A stretch of DNA of 38,096 nucleotides from assembly GCA_035442025.1 (NCBI GenBank), contig DAORPQ010000023.1:1-38096 (forward strand), given 5' to 3'. The notes under the pieces were generated by a model. It did no database searches, had not been told where the DNA came from, and was given only the letters and a program-made list of their open reading frames with translations. Position 1 is the first letter of the stretch. Each line of letters starts with the position of its first letter. The position numbers were made by a program, and so were the translations under genes. Positions 10,400 to 17,960 of this stretch are shown piece after piece. This stretch comes from Competibacter_A sp003527885 (GTDB lineage Bacteria; Pseudomonadota; Gammaproteobacteria; Competibacterales; Competibacteraceae).

Positions 10400-11245
10400 A
10401 TGAGCGAAATCGGCGCCTTGGCGGGACTCCTCGCCTTGGTGTTGGGCCTGTCGCCGCCGTGGGCGCTGGCCTTGCCGCGCGCTGCCTCCTTAACGCCCTG
10501 CGCCGACCAATACCTGTTGGGGCTGGCTGATCCCGCCCAAATCGTCGCCGTCTCCAGCAACGCTACCGACCCACGGCAATCGCTGTTCGCCGCCGGAGCG
10601 AGCCGCTTTTCAAGCACGCGCGGCAGCGGTGAGGAACTGGTGGCATTGCGGGTGGAAATGGTGCTGACCGATCGCTGGATGCCGTTGCGCGTCACCGAAC
10701 GGCTGGGGCGCTTCGGTATCCGCGTCGTTCAAATTCCCTTGCCGGACACCTGGGACGACATCGCCGCGACCACCCGCGCCATCGCCGCCGAGCTGGGCCG
10801 CCCCGAACAGGGCGAGGCGCGCGTCGCCGAAATGCGGGCGAGATTGGCCAAGCTGGCCGCCCGCCACCCCGCCACCGCCGCGCCGCTGGCCGCCTATTTC
10901 CTGCCCGACGGCAGCAGCGCGGGCCGGGGCACTTTTATCGATGCGGTACTGGAGGCGGCGGGAACCCGCAACCTGGCGGCGACGCTGGGGCGGGACGGCT
11001 GGGGCAGCTTCAATCTGGAGCAACTGGCGAGCACCGCCCCAGAGCTGGTCGTCACGGGGTTTTTCGACCAGGGCGGCGACAGCGCGCGGATGGCCTTCGC
11101 CCGCCATCCGGTATTCCAGCGCCTGCTGGCGCGGGTGCCGACCATCGGCGTGCCGGATCGCTACTGGATTTGCAGTGGCTGGTTTCTGGCCGAGGCGGCC
11201 GAATACATCGCCGACCGGCTGCCGGCGGCGGAGGCCCGACCGTGA
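10400..11245 (+). CDS. btuF: Cobalamin ABC transporter periplasmic binding protein, BtuF-like
   Basis: The 281-residue product has a signal peptide (hydrophobic LAGLLALVLGLSPPWALA) and the two-lobe cluster A/TroA-like fold typical of BtuF and FhuD. Landmarks are RAASLTPCADQYLLGLADP, IVAVSSNATDP, then ELVVTGFFDQGG and WFLAEAAEYIADRLP. It would receive corrinoids from BtuB in the periplasm and hand them to BtuCD. I chose the ATG at 10400; a GTG at 10394 is also possible. The stop overlaps the btuC start by one base (TGATG). Sequence alone does not separate a B12-binding from a haem- or siderophore-binding protein; the operon and riboswitch decide it. Confidence 0.88.
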   Translation: MSEIGALAGLLALVLGLSPPWALALPRAASLTPCADQYLLGLADPAQIVAVSSNATDPRQSLFAAGASRFSSTRGSGEELVALRVEMVLTDRWMPLRVTERLGRFGIRVVQIPLPDTWDDIAATTRAIAAELGRPEQGEARVAEMRARLAKLAARHPATAAPLAAYFLPDGSSAGRGTFIDAVLEAAGTRNLAATLGRDGWGSFNLEQLASTAPELVVTGFFDQGGDSARMAFARHPVFQRLLARVPTIGVPDRYWICSGWFLAEAAEYIADRLPAAEARP

Positions 11246-12255
11246 TGGAGGACGCCGGAGCTGACCGTCGGCGCTATCGGCGGATCAATCTCGGCTTGAC
11301 GGCGCTGCTGGTGGCGTTAACTTTTGCCGGTTTGCTGCTGGGGCGTTTATCCCTCAACCCGTGGCAAACGCTGGCCGGCTTGCTGGGCGGCGACGAACGG
11401 CTGGCGGTGATCGTGCTGGAAATCCGCCTGCCGCGCGTGTTGTTGGGCCTGCTGGTCGGCGCGTCGCTGGGTTTGAGCGGTGCGGCTTTGCAAGGCCTGT
11501 TGCGCAATCCGCTGGCCGAACCGGGCATTCTCGGCGTTTCGGCCAGCGCTGGCTTGGGCGCGGTGCTGGCGCTGTATTTCGGCTTGGCGCAGGTCACGCT
11601 GTGGGCGCTGCCGGGCTTCGCGCTGCTCGGCGCGCTGCTGGCGACCACCTTTCTGGCGTTGCTGGCGATCCGTGATTCCAGCCCTCTGTCGCTGATTCTG
11701 GCCGGGGTGGCGGTGTCGAGCTTGGCGGTGGCCCTGACCTCGCTGGCGCTGAATCTCGCCCCCAACCCGCTGGCCTTGAGCGAGATGGTGCTGTGGCTGC
11801 TCGGCTCGCTGCGCGACCGGGGGTTATCCGATGTGACGCTGGCCGCGCCGTTCATGGCGGTCGGCTGGGCCTTGCTGTCGAGCGCCGGGCGAGAGCTGGA
11901 CGCGCTGACCTTGGGCGAGGATGCCGCCCGCAGCCTGGGCGTCGGCGTGGGTTGGTTGCGGGCGCGGGTGATCGGCGGCACGGCGCTGGCGGTGGGCGCG
12001 GCCACGGCGGTCACCGGGTCGGTCGGCTTCGTCGGCCTGATCGCCCCGCACCTGTTGCGGCCTTGGGTCGGCCACCAGCCGAGTCGGGTGCTGTTACCCG
12101 GCGCGCTGGCGGGCGCGGCGCTGCTGGCGGCGGCGGATTTGGGGATCCGCCTGCTGCCGACCCGGCAGGAATTGATGCTGGGCGTGGTGACGGCCCTGCT
12201 GGGCGTGCCGTTCTTCGTTCATCTGCTGCTGCGCACCCGGCGGATGCTGCCATGA
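11245..12255 (+). CDS. btuC: Cobalamin ABC transporter permease, BtuC-like (FecCD family)
   Basis: This 336-residue, roughly ten-helix membrane protein has the FecCD family hallmarks. These are LEIRLPRVLLGLLVGASLGLSG with ALQGLLRNPLAEPGILG, a MVLWLLGSL turn, and GFVGLIAPHLLRPWVGH near residue 255, the coupling region that meets the ATPase. The C-terminal part contains TRQELMLGVVTALLGVPFF. The ATG at 11245 overlaps the btuF stop and gives a normal length. Two copies would form the transmembrane channel with two BtuD subunits. The stop overlaps the btuD start (ATGA). Confidence 0.92.
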   Translation: MEDAGADRRRYRRINLGLTALLVALTFAGLLLGRLSLNPWQTLAGLLGGDERLAVIVLEIRLPRVLLGLLVGASLGLSGAALQGLLRNPLAEPGILGVSASAGLGAVLALYFGLAQVTLWALPGFALLGALLATTFLALLAIRDSSPLSLILAGVAVSSLAVALTSLALNLAPNPLALSEMVLWLLGSLRDRGLSDVTLAAPFMAVGWALLSSAGRELDALTLGEDAARSLGVGVGWLRARVIGGTALAVGAATAVTGSVGFVGLIAPHLLRPWVGHQPSRVLLPGALAGAALLAAADLGIRLLPTRQELMLGVVTALLGVPFFVHLLLRTRRMLP

Positions 12256-13046
12256 CGCTGCTGGAGGCGGAACGGATCAGCGTCGCGCTGGCCGGGCGCA
12301 CCGTGGTCGACGGCGTCAGTTTCCGCGCCGCCGCCGGGCAACTGCTCGCTCTGCTCGGCCCGAACGGCGCGGGTAAGACCACTCTACTGGCGGCGCTGGC
12401 CGGATTGCGGCCGTTTCGGGGCAACGTGCGGATTCGGGGCCGGTCGCTGGCCAGCCTAAACCGACGCGAGAAAGCGCGGACGCTCGCCTATCTGCCCCAA
12501 GGCCAGACCGTGCACTGGCCGCTGACCGTGCGCCGTCTGGTCGAACTCGGTCGCCTGCCGCATCTGGCCCCGTGGCAACCGCCCGCCGCCGCCGACCGGC
12601 TGGCGGTCGAAACCGCCTTGCAACGCACCGGCATCGGTGGCTTGGCCGAACGGCCGTTCGATACTTTGTCCGGCGGCGAACGGGCGCGCACCCTGCTGGC
12701 GCGGGTGCTGGCGGTGGAAGCGCCGCTGGTGCTGGCCGACGAGCCGGTCGCCTCGCTCGATCCTTACCATCAACTGCAAGTGATGGAATTGTTGCGGGAT
12801 TATGCCGACGGCGGCGCGGCGGTCATGGTCGTGCTGCACGATCTCACGCTGGCGGCGCGCTTCTGCGATGCCCTGGTTCTACTGCGGGATGGTGTGCTGG
12901 TCGCTCAAGGTTCCGCCGCTGCCGTCCTGTCCGCCGAACATCTCGCCGACGCCTACCGGGTGACGGCGTTACATGGCGAACACGAGGGCCAACGTTATGT
13001 TCTGCCGTGGCGGCAACAAGCGGCGGATCGGGGCGAACCCGGATGA
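12252..13046 (+). CDS. btuD: Cobalamin ABC transporter ATP-binding protein, BtuD-like
   Basis: A complete 264-residue ABC ATPase with Walker A GPNGAGKTT (36-44), a Q-loop in LAYLPQG (Q83), signature LSGGE (139-143), Walker B VLADEP (160-165), a D-loop SLD and the switch histidine in VVLHDLTLAARFCD. It powers the BtuC channel on the cytoplasmic side. The sequence type is that of the FepC/BtuD/HmuV group. The start at 12252 overlaps the btuC stop by 4 bp, and the tonB start overlaps its own stop by 4 bp, which indicates translational coupling. Confidence 0.93.
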   Translation: MTLLEAERISVALAGRTVVDGVSFRAAAGQLLALLGPNGAGKTTLLAALAGLRPFRGNVRIRGRSLASLNRREKARTLAYLPQGQTVHWPLTVRRLVELGRLPHLAPWQPPAAADRLAVETALQRTGIGGLAERPFDTLSGGERARTLLARVLAVEAPLVLADEPVASLDPYHQLQVMELLRDYADGGAAVMVVLHDLTLAARFCDALVLLRDGVLVAQGSAAAVLSAEHLADAYRVTALHGEHEGQRYVLPWRQQAADRGEPG

Positions 13047-13969
13047 GCGACGGTTTCCGACCTCGGGCGGGCGCCACTCGCCTCAGCGTCGCGGCGCTAC
13101 TGGCGGTGGCGGTGCACGCGGGTCTGGCCTGTCTGCCCGCCCCCTGGCGGCCGACCGGCAAAGCGCCCACGGTACTGCGGGTGACGTTGGTCCCGCCGCC
13201 GGCCATTGTCGTTCCCGTCCCCTCACCGCCCGCGGCTGTAGCTTTACCGCCCGCCGAACCGACAGCGCCCGCGTCGCCTTCCTCATCACCCGTAGCGCCG
13301 GTTGATCCAGCTCTGGTAGCGAAAGCCGTTCAACCGCCGCCCAAACCGAGAATCAAACCACAGCCACCCGAGCCGAAACCGACCAAGCCGGCCGTCGAAC
13401 CCGTACCGGTCGCGGTAAAAAAACCCCAAGCCGCACCGTCACGTCCTCCCACGGAGAAGCCGGTCAAACGGCTGGAACGGCCGCCGGTCGTGGCGAAACC
13501 CACCGGGGATGAGCCGGGCCGAGGCTTTGAGCGCTTCCGCCCGGCGCGGCAAGGACAGGAGGCCGCCGCAACCCCATTCGGTTCGCTCGCGTCTGCTGGC
13601 GGTGACAGCGGGTCAGGCAGGGGGAAAGCGGCCGACGGCGATTCCGGCGGTTCCGCGATGGCGAGCGCGCCCGCCCAACCGGCACGACCGCCGCCCGCCG
13701 CGACCGGCTTGCGTCCCTTGCCAGGAGGCGCCCCGCAACCCCGTTATCCGCCGCTGGCCCGCCAGCGCGGCATCGAGGGGCGGGTCGTGCTGCGCCTCAC
13801 AGTCAACGCGGCGGGCGCCGTGGAAGCGGTCGGCATCGCCCAGAGCAGCGGCGACGATTTGCTGGATCAGGAAGCGCGGCTGACGGCGGCGCGCTGGCGT
13901 TTTCAACCCTTGCAAGGACGGAATCAAGCCGTGGCGCAAGTGCCGATCACCTTCCGGCTGCGAAACTGA
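13043..13969 (+). CDS. tonB: TonB energy transducer of the B12 operon
   Basis: The 308-residue product has the three-part TonB layout. An N-terminal membrane anchor (LSVAALLAVAVHAGLACLP) comes first. A long Pro/Lys-rich periplasmic spacer follows (PKPRIKPQPPEPKPTKP and neighbours). The C-terminal domain reads PRYPPLARQRGIEGRVVLRL and ends ARWRFQPL...VPITFRLRN. It carries proton-motive-force energy from ExbBD to an outer-membrane receptor. Placement as the last gene of the B12 operon suggests a receptor-dedicated TonB. No exbB or exbD lies beside it, so it must borrow them, perhaps from the operon at 19621-20404. It shares layout but little sequence with the second TonB at 20401. Confidence 0.92.
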   Translation: MSDGFRPRAGATRLSVAALLAVAVHAGLACLPAPWRPTGKAPTVLRVTLVPPPAIVVPVPSPPAAVALPPAEPTAPASPSSSPVAPVDPALVAKAVQPPPKPRIKPQPPEPKPTKPAVEPVPVAVKKPQAAPSRPPTEKPVKRLERPPVVAKPTGDEPGRGFERFRPARQGQEAAATPFGSLASAGGDSGSGRGKAADGDSGGSAMASAPAQPARPPPAATGLRPLPGGAPQPRYPPLARQRGIEGRVVLRLTVNAAGAVEAVGIAQSSGDDLLDQEARLTAARWRFQPLQGRNQAVAQVPITFRLRN

Positions 13970-13973
13970 GGCT

Positions 13974-14062
13974 CTAACGGGCGGGCGGCGCGCCGCGTTG
14001 GTCGTCTTCGTCCTCATCGCCGAGCAGCAACACCGGTTCGGAGGTGAATTCGCGCTGGGCCG
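13974..14062 (-). other. Possible C-terminal tail of a lost minus-strand gene
   Basis: Read on the minus strand, this stretch gives an uninterrupted tail with REFTSEPVLLLGDEDEDDQR, ending GAPPAR and a TAG at 13976-13974. Its acidic, ordinary-looking composition resembles a genuine protein C-terminus. It stops making sense where the IS66 remnant begins at about 14060. I could not assign a family. It may be a host gene cut by the element, or chance. Confidence 0.2.
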
Positions 14063-14138
14063 GGCGCGGGTGCGGGTGACCGGTGCGGTCGACCCGGCGC
14101 TGCTGGACACCATCCTCGCCCACCCATACCGCCGATGA
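14058..14138 (+). pseudogene. IS66 TnpA C-terminal fragment
   Basis: The frame ending at the TGA at 14136-14138 reads GRARVRVTGAVDPALLDTIL and then AHPYRR. The VxGAVDPALL motif is typical of the IS66 OrfA/TnpA C-terminus. Everything upstream of about 14058 is missing. Confidence 0.6.
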
Positions 14139-14484
14139 TCGGGCCACCCGCGGGCACGCGGATCTGGTTGGCGGCCGGGTTCACCGATTTGCGCCGGGGC
14201 TTCGACGGTCTGGCGGCGCTGGTGCAGACCCGGTTGGAGGCCGACCCGTTTTCCGGTCACGCCTTCGTGTTCCGGGGGCGGCGCGGAGACCGGATCAAGA
14301 TTTTGTGGTGGGACGGTGATGGCAACGGACTCTGTCTGTTCGCGAAGCGCCTGGAATCGGGGCGCTTCGTCTGGCCGCACGCGACAGACGGTGTGGTCGC
14401 GCTGACGCCGGCCCAGTTGTCAATGCTGCTGAGGGGATCGACTGGCGGCGTCCGGCGCGCACCGCGCCGCTGCGGGCGGCGTGA
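14135..14484 (+). pseudogene. IS66 TnpB (Orf2), frameshifted near its end
   Basis: From ATG 14135 the frame reads RIWLAAGFTDLRRGFDGLAA, then DPFSGHAFVFRGRRGDRIKI, LWWDGDG, LCLFAKRLESGRFVWP and LTPAQLSMLL, the IS66 Orf2 signature over almost its full length. Just after LSMLL one G appears to be missing at about 14429. Restoring it gives EGIDWRRPARTAPLRAA and a stop at 14482-14484, as in normal family members. As it stands the frame runs on to 14506. TnpB function in IS66 transposition is poorly understood. Confidence 0.8.
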
Positions 14485-14502
14485 ACGCTTATACTGGACA
14501 GC

Positions 14503-14580
14503 ATGAACATCCCCGATCCGCTGCCCGACGACGTGCCGACGCTGAAAGCGACGGTCGCGCCCTGGCGGCGTGACGCGCGG
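14503..14580 (+). pseudogene. IS66 TnpC N-terminal fragment
   Basis: ATG at 14503 begins MNIPDPLPDDVPTLKA, which resembles the start of IS66 DDE transposases. Similarity ends after about 20 residues, and the frame stops at 14656-14658. The catalytic domain is absent. Confidence 0.45.
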
Positions 14581-14605
14581 GTTTTCCCACCCGCTCGCCC
14601 GGAGG

Positions 14606-14632
14606 GTGTCCGCGCTCGATGGACGCGGACAC
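14606..14632. repeat. Inverted repeat, 9-bp arms
   Basis: GTGTCCGCG (14606-14614) and CGCGGACAC (14624-14632) are perfect complements around a 9-nt loop. They lie just beyond the recognisable IS66 remnant, in a stretch (14581-14780) where I see no gene. There is no T-run, so a terminator role is unsupported. Confidence 0.4.
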
Positions 14633-14781
14633 GCACCCGCGCTCGCCCGCGCGGCTAGGGCATCCATACGGTGTCCGCCGCTTTCCTTCGTCCGCGCCGG
14701 ATTGGGCCTCTGTTCGAGCTGGCCAGGTCGTGACCCTCACTACTTTTACTTTGCAAGCTGCCCCCGGCAGACAGTTAGAAT

Positions 14782-14813
14782 GTAAACGTCCGGTTTGGCC
14801 ATCTTGACAGGCT
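14782..14813 (+). repeat. Left copy of a 32-bp inverted repeat flanking the redox/metal block
   Basis: This stretch matches the reverse complement of 24458-24489 at 27 of 32 positions, including an unbroken CGGTTTGGCC and TTGACAG. It lies about 165 bp before the TonB receptor gene. Weaker similarity extends a little on both sides (for example ttcagatg downstream in both). It could be an element end, a MITE copy, or a shared regulatory sequence; it contains a TTGACA hexamer. Confidence 0.5.
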
Positions 14814-14871
14814 GGAGAAGTTCAGATGAACAGATTGATTACTTAGCAAAAAACTGGCAGCCACTCTCAAG

Positions 14872-14888
14872 TGCGGCAATTTGTCACA
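14872..14888 (+). promoter_or_regulatory. Candidate RegA-type operator 1 (upstream of TonB receptor)
   Basis: TGCGGC-AATTT-GTCACA is an imperfect 17-bp palindrome 59 bp before the receptor ATG. It fits the pattern TGCGNC-N5-GNCGCA with one mismatch. It matches the perfect palindrome at 21746-21762 at 14 of 17 positions. The pattern equals the GCGNC...GNCGC half-sites reported for RegA/PrrA, and regA is encoded in this window. Confidence 0.5.
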
Positions 14889-14947
14889 TTCAAATGCAGG
14901 TGGCCTTATCCCTAGAATGAGCAAATGCTCTGAAGGGAACGCCTGGA

Positions 14948-17062
14948 ATGCCAATAACGATAAATCGCTGGGTTTTGACCCTCATCTGTCTCCCCTTGGT
15001 TGGCCACGCGCAAGACAAAACGGAAGAAACCCGCCTCGACGAAATCTCCATCACCGCCACCCGCGAGGAACGCGCCAGCGGTGAGGTGCCGCAAGCCATC
15101 GCGGTGGTCGGCAAAACCGAACTGCGCGAAAAAAAGTTGTTCAACGTCAAGGAAGCGCTACAGGAAATCCCCGGCGTGTTCGTGGACAGCAAAAACGGCG
15201 GCTTTGACGCCCGCCTGATCATTCGCGGCGCGGGTTTAAAAGCGAATTACGGCATCCGCGAAATCATGGTGCTGCGCGATGGCGTGCCGCTGACCGACCC
15301 CGACAGTTTCAGCCGCCTGGATTTTGTCGATACCCAGGACATCGAGCGCATCGAAATCGCCAAAGGGCCGGGCAATTTGTTCGCCGCCGGGAGCAGCGGC
15401 GGCGCGATTCAAATCTTCTCGAAATCGGTGTTCGATGATCGCGCCAATAACCTCAAGCTGGGTTTAGGCACGGAAAACACGCAAAACTATCATGTGCGCT
15501 ACGGCAGAGTCTTCGACAACCAGGCGGTGGCGCTGACGGCCACCCATCGCCGGATGGAGAACGACTGGCGCATCTGGAATCAATTCGACACCACCCAAAC
15601 CTCGCTCAAACACGGACTGTTATTCGACGGCGGCAGTTTGGAAAGCGAGATGTCCTACGCCGAAGCCAATATGCAACTGCCCGGCGCGATGGATAAGGCG
15701 CTGTATGATCGGTTTGTCGCCAGCGGCGAGCAGACCGCCACCTCCGAGGCGTGGAAGCATTCCGGGCGCTATTCTAAAGTGCTGTTTCTCAACAGCAAAT
15801 ATGAAATCGAGCGCGGCGATTTCGCCTTCAAGCCCCGGATTTACTACAACACCTGGTATCACTACCACCCGGTGACCGGCGTCATCAACGAGAGCGAGGC
15901 GTGGGTGTGGAATCTGGGCGCGGATTTGGAAGGCCAGTGGAAACACGCGAACGGTGTGCTGGTAGGCGGTATCACCGCCCGTCAGGAGCGGACGCCGGAT
16001 GCCCGCAAATACCAGTATGGCCGGGTGCAAACCACCACCAGCCGAGGCGCTTGCGTCGATTCGGCCACGGCGACCGGCCGCATCCTCGCCACCTGTTCCG
16101 ACAGCAAGGGCCGGCTGGCGGAAATCGACGACGCCACCAATCTGCTGACCGGAATTTACCTACAGGAATCGTGGCGGCCCAGCGAGCGCTGGATCGTGGA
16201 CCTCGGCATCCGCTACGACACCATCGAATTCACCGACGACAACCGGCAATTCTGGCGGTATGACTTTCCCACGGGTCAATACGTCCCCGGCGAAGGCGTG
16301 GCCCATTCGGAAAAAACCTACCGTCTGCCCGCGCCCAAGCTGGCGGTGCTTTACCGGCTGACGGATACGTTCAACCTGTTCGGCATGATCGCCCAGGCCG
16401 GTCAGGTGCCCTCGCAAAGCGAGTTCTCCAACAATCCCGAACTGGATGCGCCGGTTTCGCGCAACCACGAAATCGGCCTCAAGGGGCGCGGCCAGGAGTG
16501 GCGGCTGGATGCCAGTCTCTATCTGAACAACGTTAAGAAAGAAATCGTCACCATCAACACCGGTGGCGTCAACGATTTCGTCAATGCCGGGGAAACCCAG
16601 CGCAAGGGCCTGGAACTGTCCGGCGCATTCAGTCTGGATGGCGGGTTCGAACTCGGCGGCTACTACGGCTACGCCGATTACACCTACAAAAGCTTCAGCG
16701 AGCCGGTCGGCGGGGTCAATCGGGACCGGGCCGGTAACCAGTTGCCGTTCGTGCCGAAACAGCAGTACGGCGTTTTTCTCGGCTGGCAATCGCCGTTGGG
16801 CTGGAAAGCACGCTTGGCGTCCAACACCTGGGGGGAATACTGGCTGGACAACGCCAACACCGAAAAATATCCGGGCTGGGATTGGGTGACCAACTTCTCC
16901 TTGAGCTACGAGCGAAAAGGGCACTCGCTCACCTTCAACGCCGACAATCTGTTCGACAAACACTACGCGATGGAGGTCAGGAAAGACACGGCGGGCAAGG
17001 CCACCTACGCCGCCGCCGCGCCGCGTACCCTGATGCTGACCTATCGCTACGATTTTCAGTGA
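14948..17062 (+). CDS. TonB-dependent outer-membrane receptor, substrate unknown (metal or chelate suspected)
   Basis: The 704-residue protein has a signal peptide (VLTLICLPLVGHAQ) and a TonB-box-like LDEISITATREE. Its plug domain contains VKEALQEIPGVFVDS, RLIIRGAGLKANYGIRE, DGVPLTDPD, IERIEIAKGPGNLFAAGSSGG and IQIFSK. A large barrel ends in RTLMLTYRYDFQ. The DNA gives a good ribosome-binding site (GAAGGG, 8-13 bp before the ATG). It heads a tight operon with its own ExbB, ExbD and TonB plus electron-transfer-like membrane proteins, which suggests import of a metal or a metal complex that must be reduced. A copper, nickel or iron substrate cannot be told from sequence. A RegA-type operator lies upstream. 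Confidence 0.9.
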   Translation: MPITINRWVLTLICLPLVGHAQDKTEETRLDEISITATREERASGEVPQAIAVVGKTELREKKLFNVKEALQEIPGVFVDSKNGGFDARLIIRGAGLKANYGIREIMVLRDGVPLTDPDSFSRLDFVDTQDIERIEIAKGPGNLFAAGSSGGAIQIFSKSVFDDRANNLKLGLGTENTQNYHVRYGRVFDNQAVALTATHRRMENDWRIWNQFDTTQTSLKHGLLFDGGSLESEMSYAEANMQLPGAMDKALYDRFVASGEQTATSEAWKHSGRYSKVLFLNSKYEIERGDFAFKPRIYYNTWYHYHPVTGVINESEAWVWNLGADLEGQWKHANGVLVGGITARQERTPDARKYQYGRVQTTTSRGACVDSATATGRILATCSDSKGRLAEIDDATNLLTGIYLQESWRPSERWIVDLGIRYDTIEFTDDNRQFWRYDFPTGQYVPGEGVAHSEKTYRLPAPKLAVLYRLTDTFNLFGMIAQAGQVPSQSEFSNNPELDAPVSRNHEIGLKGRGQEWRLDASLYLNNVKKEIVTINTGGVNDFVNAGETQRKGLELSGAFSLDGGFELGGYYGYADYTYKSFSEPVGGVNRDRAGNQLPFVPKQQYGVFLGWQSPLGWKARLASNTWGEYWLDNANTEKYPGWDWVTNFSLSYERKGHSLTFNADNLFDKHYAMEVRKDTAGKATYAAAAPRTLMLTYRYDFQ

Positions 17063-17072
17063 GTCCGATCTC

Positions 17073-17960
17073 ATGCGCGCACTGGTTTTAATGTGCCTGC
17101 TGGCCGGGCTATCCGCCGCTCACGCCGCCGACAACGGCCATGAAGGTCATGAAGGTCACGGTTTAGCGCCGGGCGGAGCGAAGCTTAATTCCCCCACCTG
17201 GACCGATTTGCCGCTGATCGAGGCGCTGCCGGGACGCGACCGTTCCACCGCCGCGTTTCGGCTGAGCCATCTCTCGACGGGTGCGGTGATGGCTTATGCC
17301 CCTGGCGACCAAGCGCCGCTGCCGGAAGGGGTGCGCTTCAAGACCGACCGCCTGGAATGGGAAATGCCGGTGCGGGATGGCCGCTTCAACCTGGAAGCGA
17401 CCGGGGTCGGTAACTATCACTGGCTGCAAGCCCGCGAGGCAACGCCGGAAGGCGTCAAGGTCGCCAGCACGGCGCATTTTTTTTCCAACCCTGGCCCCGC
17501 GCCGACCGCGATGCTGGCGCGCTCCAAGACCGAACTGGAAATCGTGCCGACGCCGCTGCCGCGCGAGCACAACCGGTATCGCGCTGGCGAGGAGTGGGAT
17601 TTTGCCCTGCGCTTTAGCGGCCAACCGCTCGCTGGCGCGACGCTGCGCTTGATCAGCGAGGCCGGAACGCAGGCCCGCTTCGCCAGCGATGCGGCGGGTC
17701 GCGTCCGAGTCCGTTTCCCCGCCGATGTGAAACCCCGCGCCAGCCAGGAAGCACAGCATGGCCGGGGCGCGGCCAACCGTTTCGTTTTGGCCGTGGAGCA
17801 TGTCGCCGAGGGTCGCCGTTATCTCACCGCCTTCAATGGCGACTACAGCGAAAACGCCTTGGCCCAGCGCAGCCTGTTCTGGGGTGGCGGCTTTTTGGTG
17901 TTGGGCGGCCTGCTCGGATTGCCGCTGGTCGTGCGCCGCAAGGAAAACCGTCATGCCTGA
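17073..17960 (+). CDS. His-rich periplasmic protein with C-terminal membrane anchor (DUF4198-like)
   Basis: The 295-residue product has a signal peptide (MRALVLMCLLAGLSAAHA), then a metal-binding-looking HEGHEGHG. A beta-rich periplasmic region follows, and one transmembrane helix close to the end (LFWGGGFLVLGGLLGLPLVV) with a basic cytoplasmic tail. The middle part (RYRAGEEWDFALRFSGQPLA, then ATLRLISEAGTQARF and FASDAAGRVRVRFPADV) resembles the Ig-like substituent domain of DUF4198 proteins, often found beside nickel, cobalt or copper transport genes. I infer a metal-binding accessory of the receptor. It starts 10 bp after the receptor stop, and its stop lies inside the next gene. Confidence 0.65.
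   Translation: MRALVLMCLLAGLSAAHAADNGHEGHEGHGLAPGGAKLNSPTWTDLPLIEALPGRDRSTAAFRLSHLSTGAVMAYAPGDQAPLPEGVRFKTDRLEWEMPVRDGRFNLEATGVGNYHWLQAREATPEGVKVASTAHFFSNPGPAPTAMLARSKTELEIVPTPLPREHNRYRAGEEWDFALRFSGQPLAGATLRLISEAGTQARFASDAAGRVRVRFPADVKPRASQEAQHGRGAANRFVLAVEHVAEGRRYLTAFNGDYSENALAQRSLFWGGGFLVLGGLLGLPLVVRRKENRHA

Larger units (their letters stand above)
14058..14580 (+). mobile_element. Degenerate IS66-family insertion sequence remnant
   Basis: Three pieces lie in the canonical IS66 order: the last residues of TnpA, a nearly complete TnpB, and the first residues of TnpC. The TnpA stop and TnpB start overlap as ATGA. Most of tnpA and nearly all of tnpC (normally about 1.5 kb) are missing, so the element cannot move by itself. 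I found no clear terminal repeats. It separates the B12 operon from the redox/metal operon. Confidence 0.8.

Noticed and set aside
14606..14632. Inverted repeat as a terminator
   Set aside because: No T-run follows the stem, and no gene ends close upstream in the right orientation.
14836..14850. TTGATTACTTAGCAA as an FNR/ANR box
   Set aside because: Only the left half fits TTGAT-N4-ATCAA; the right half does not.
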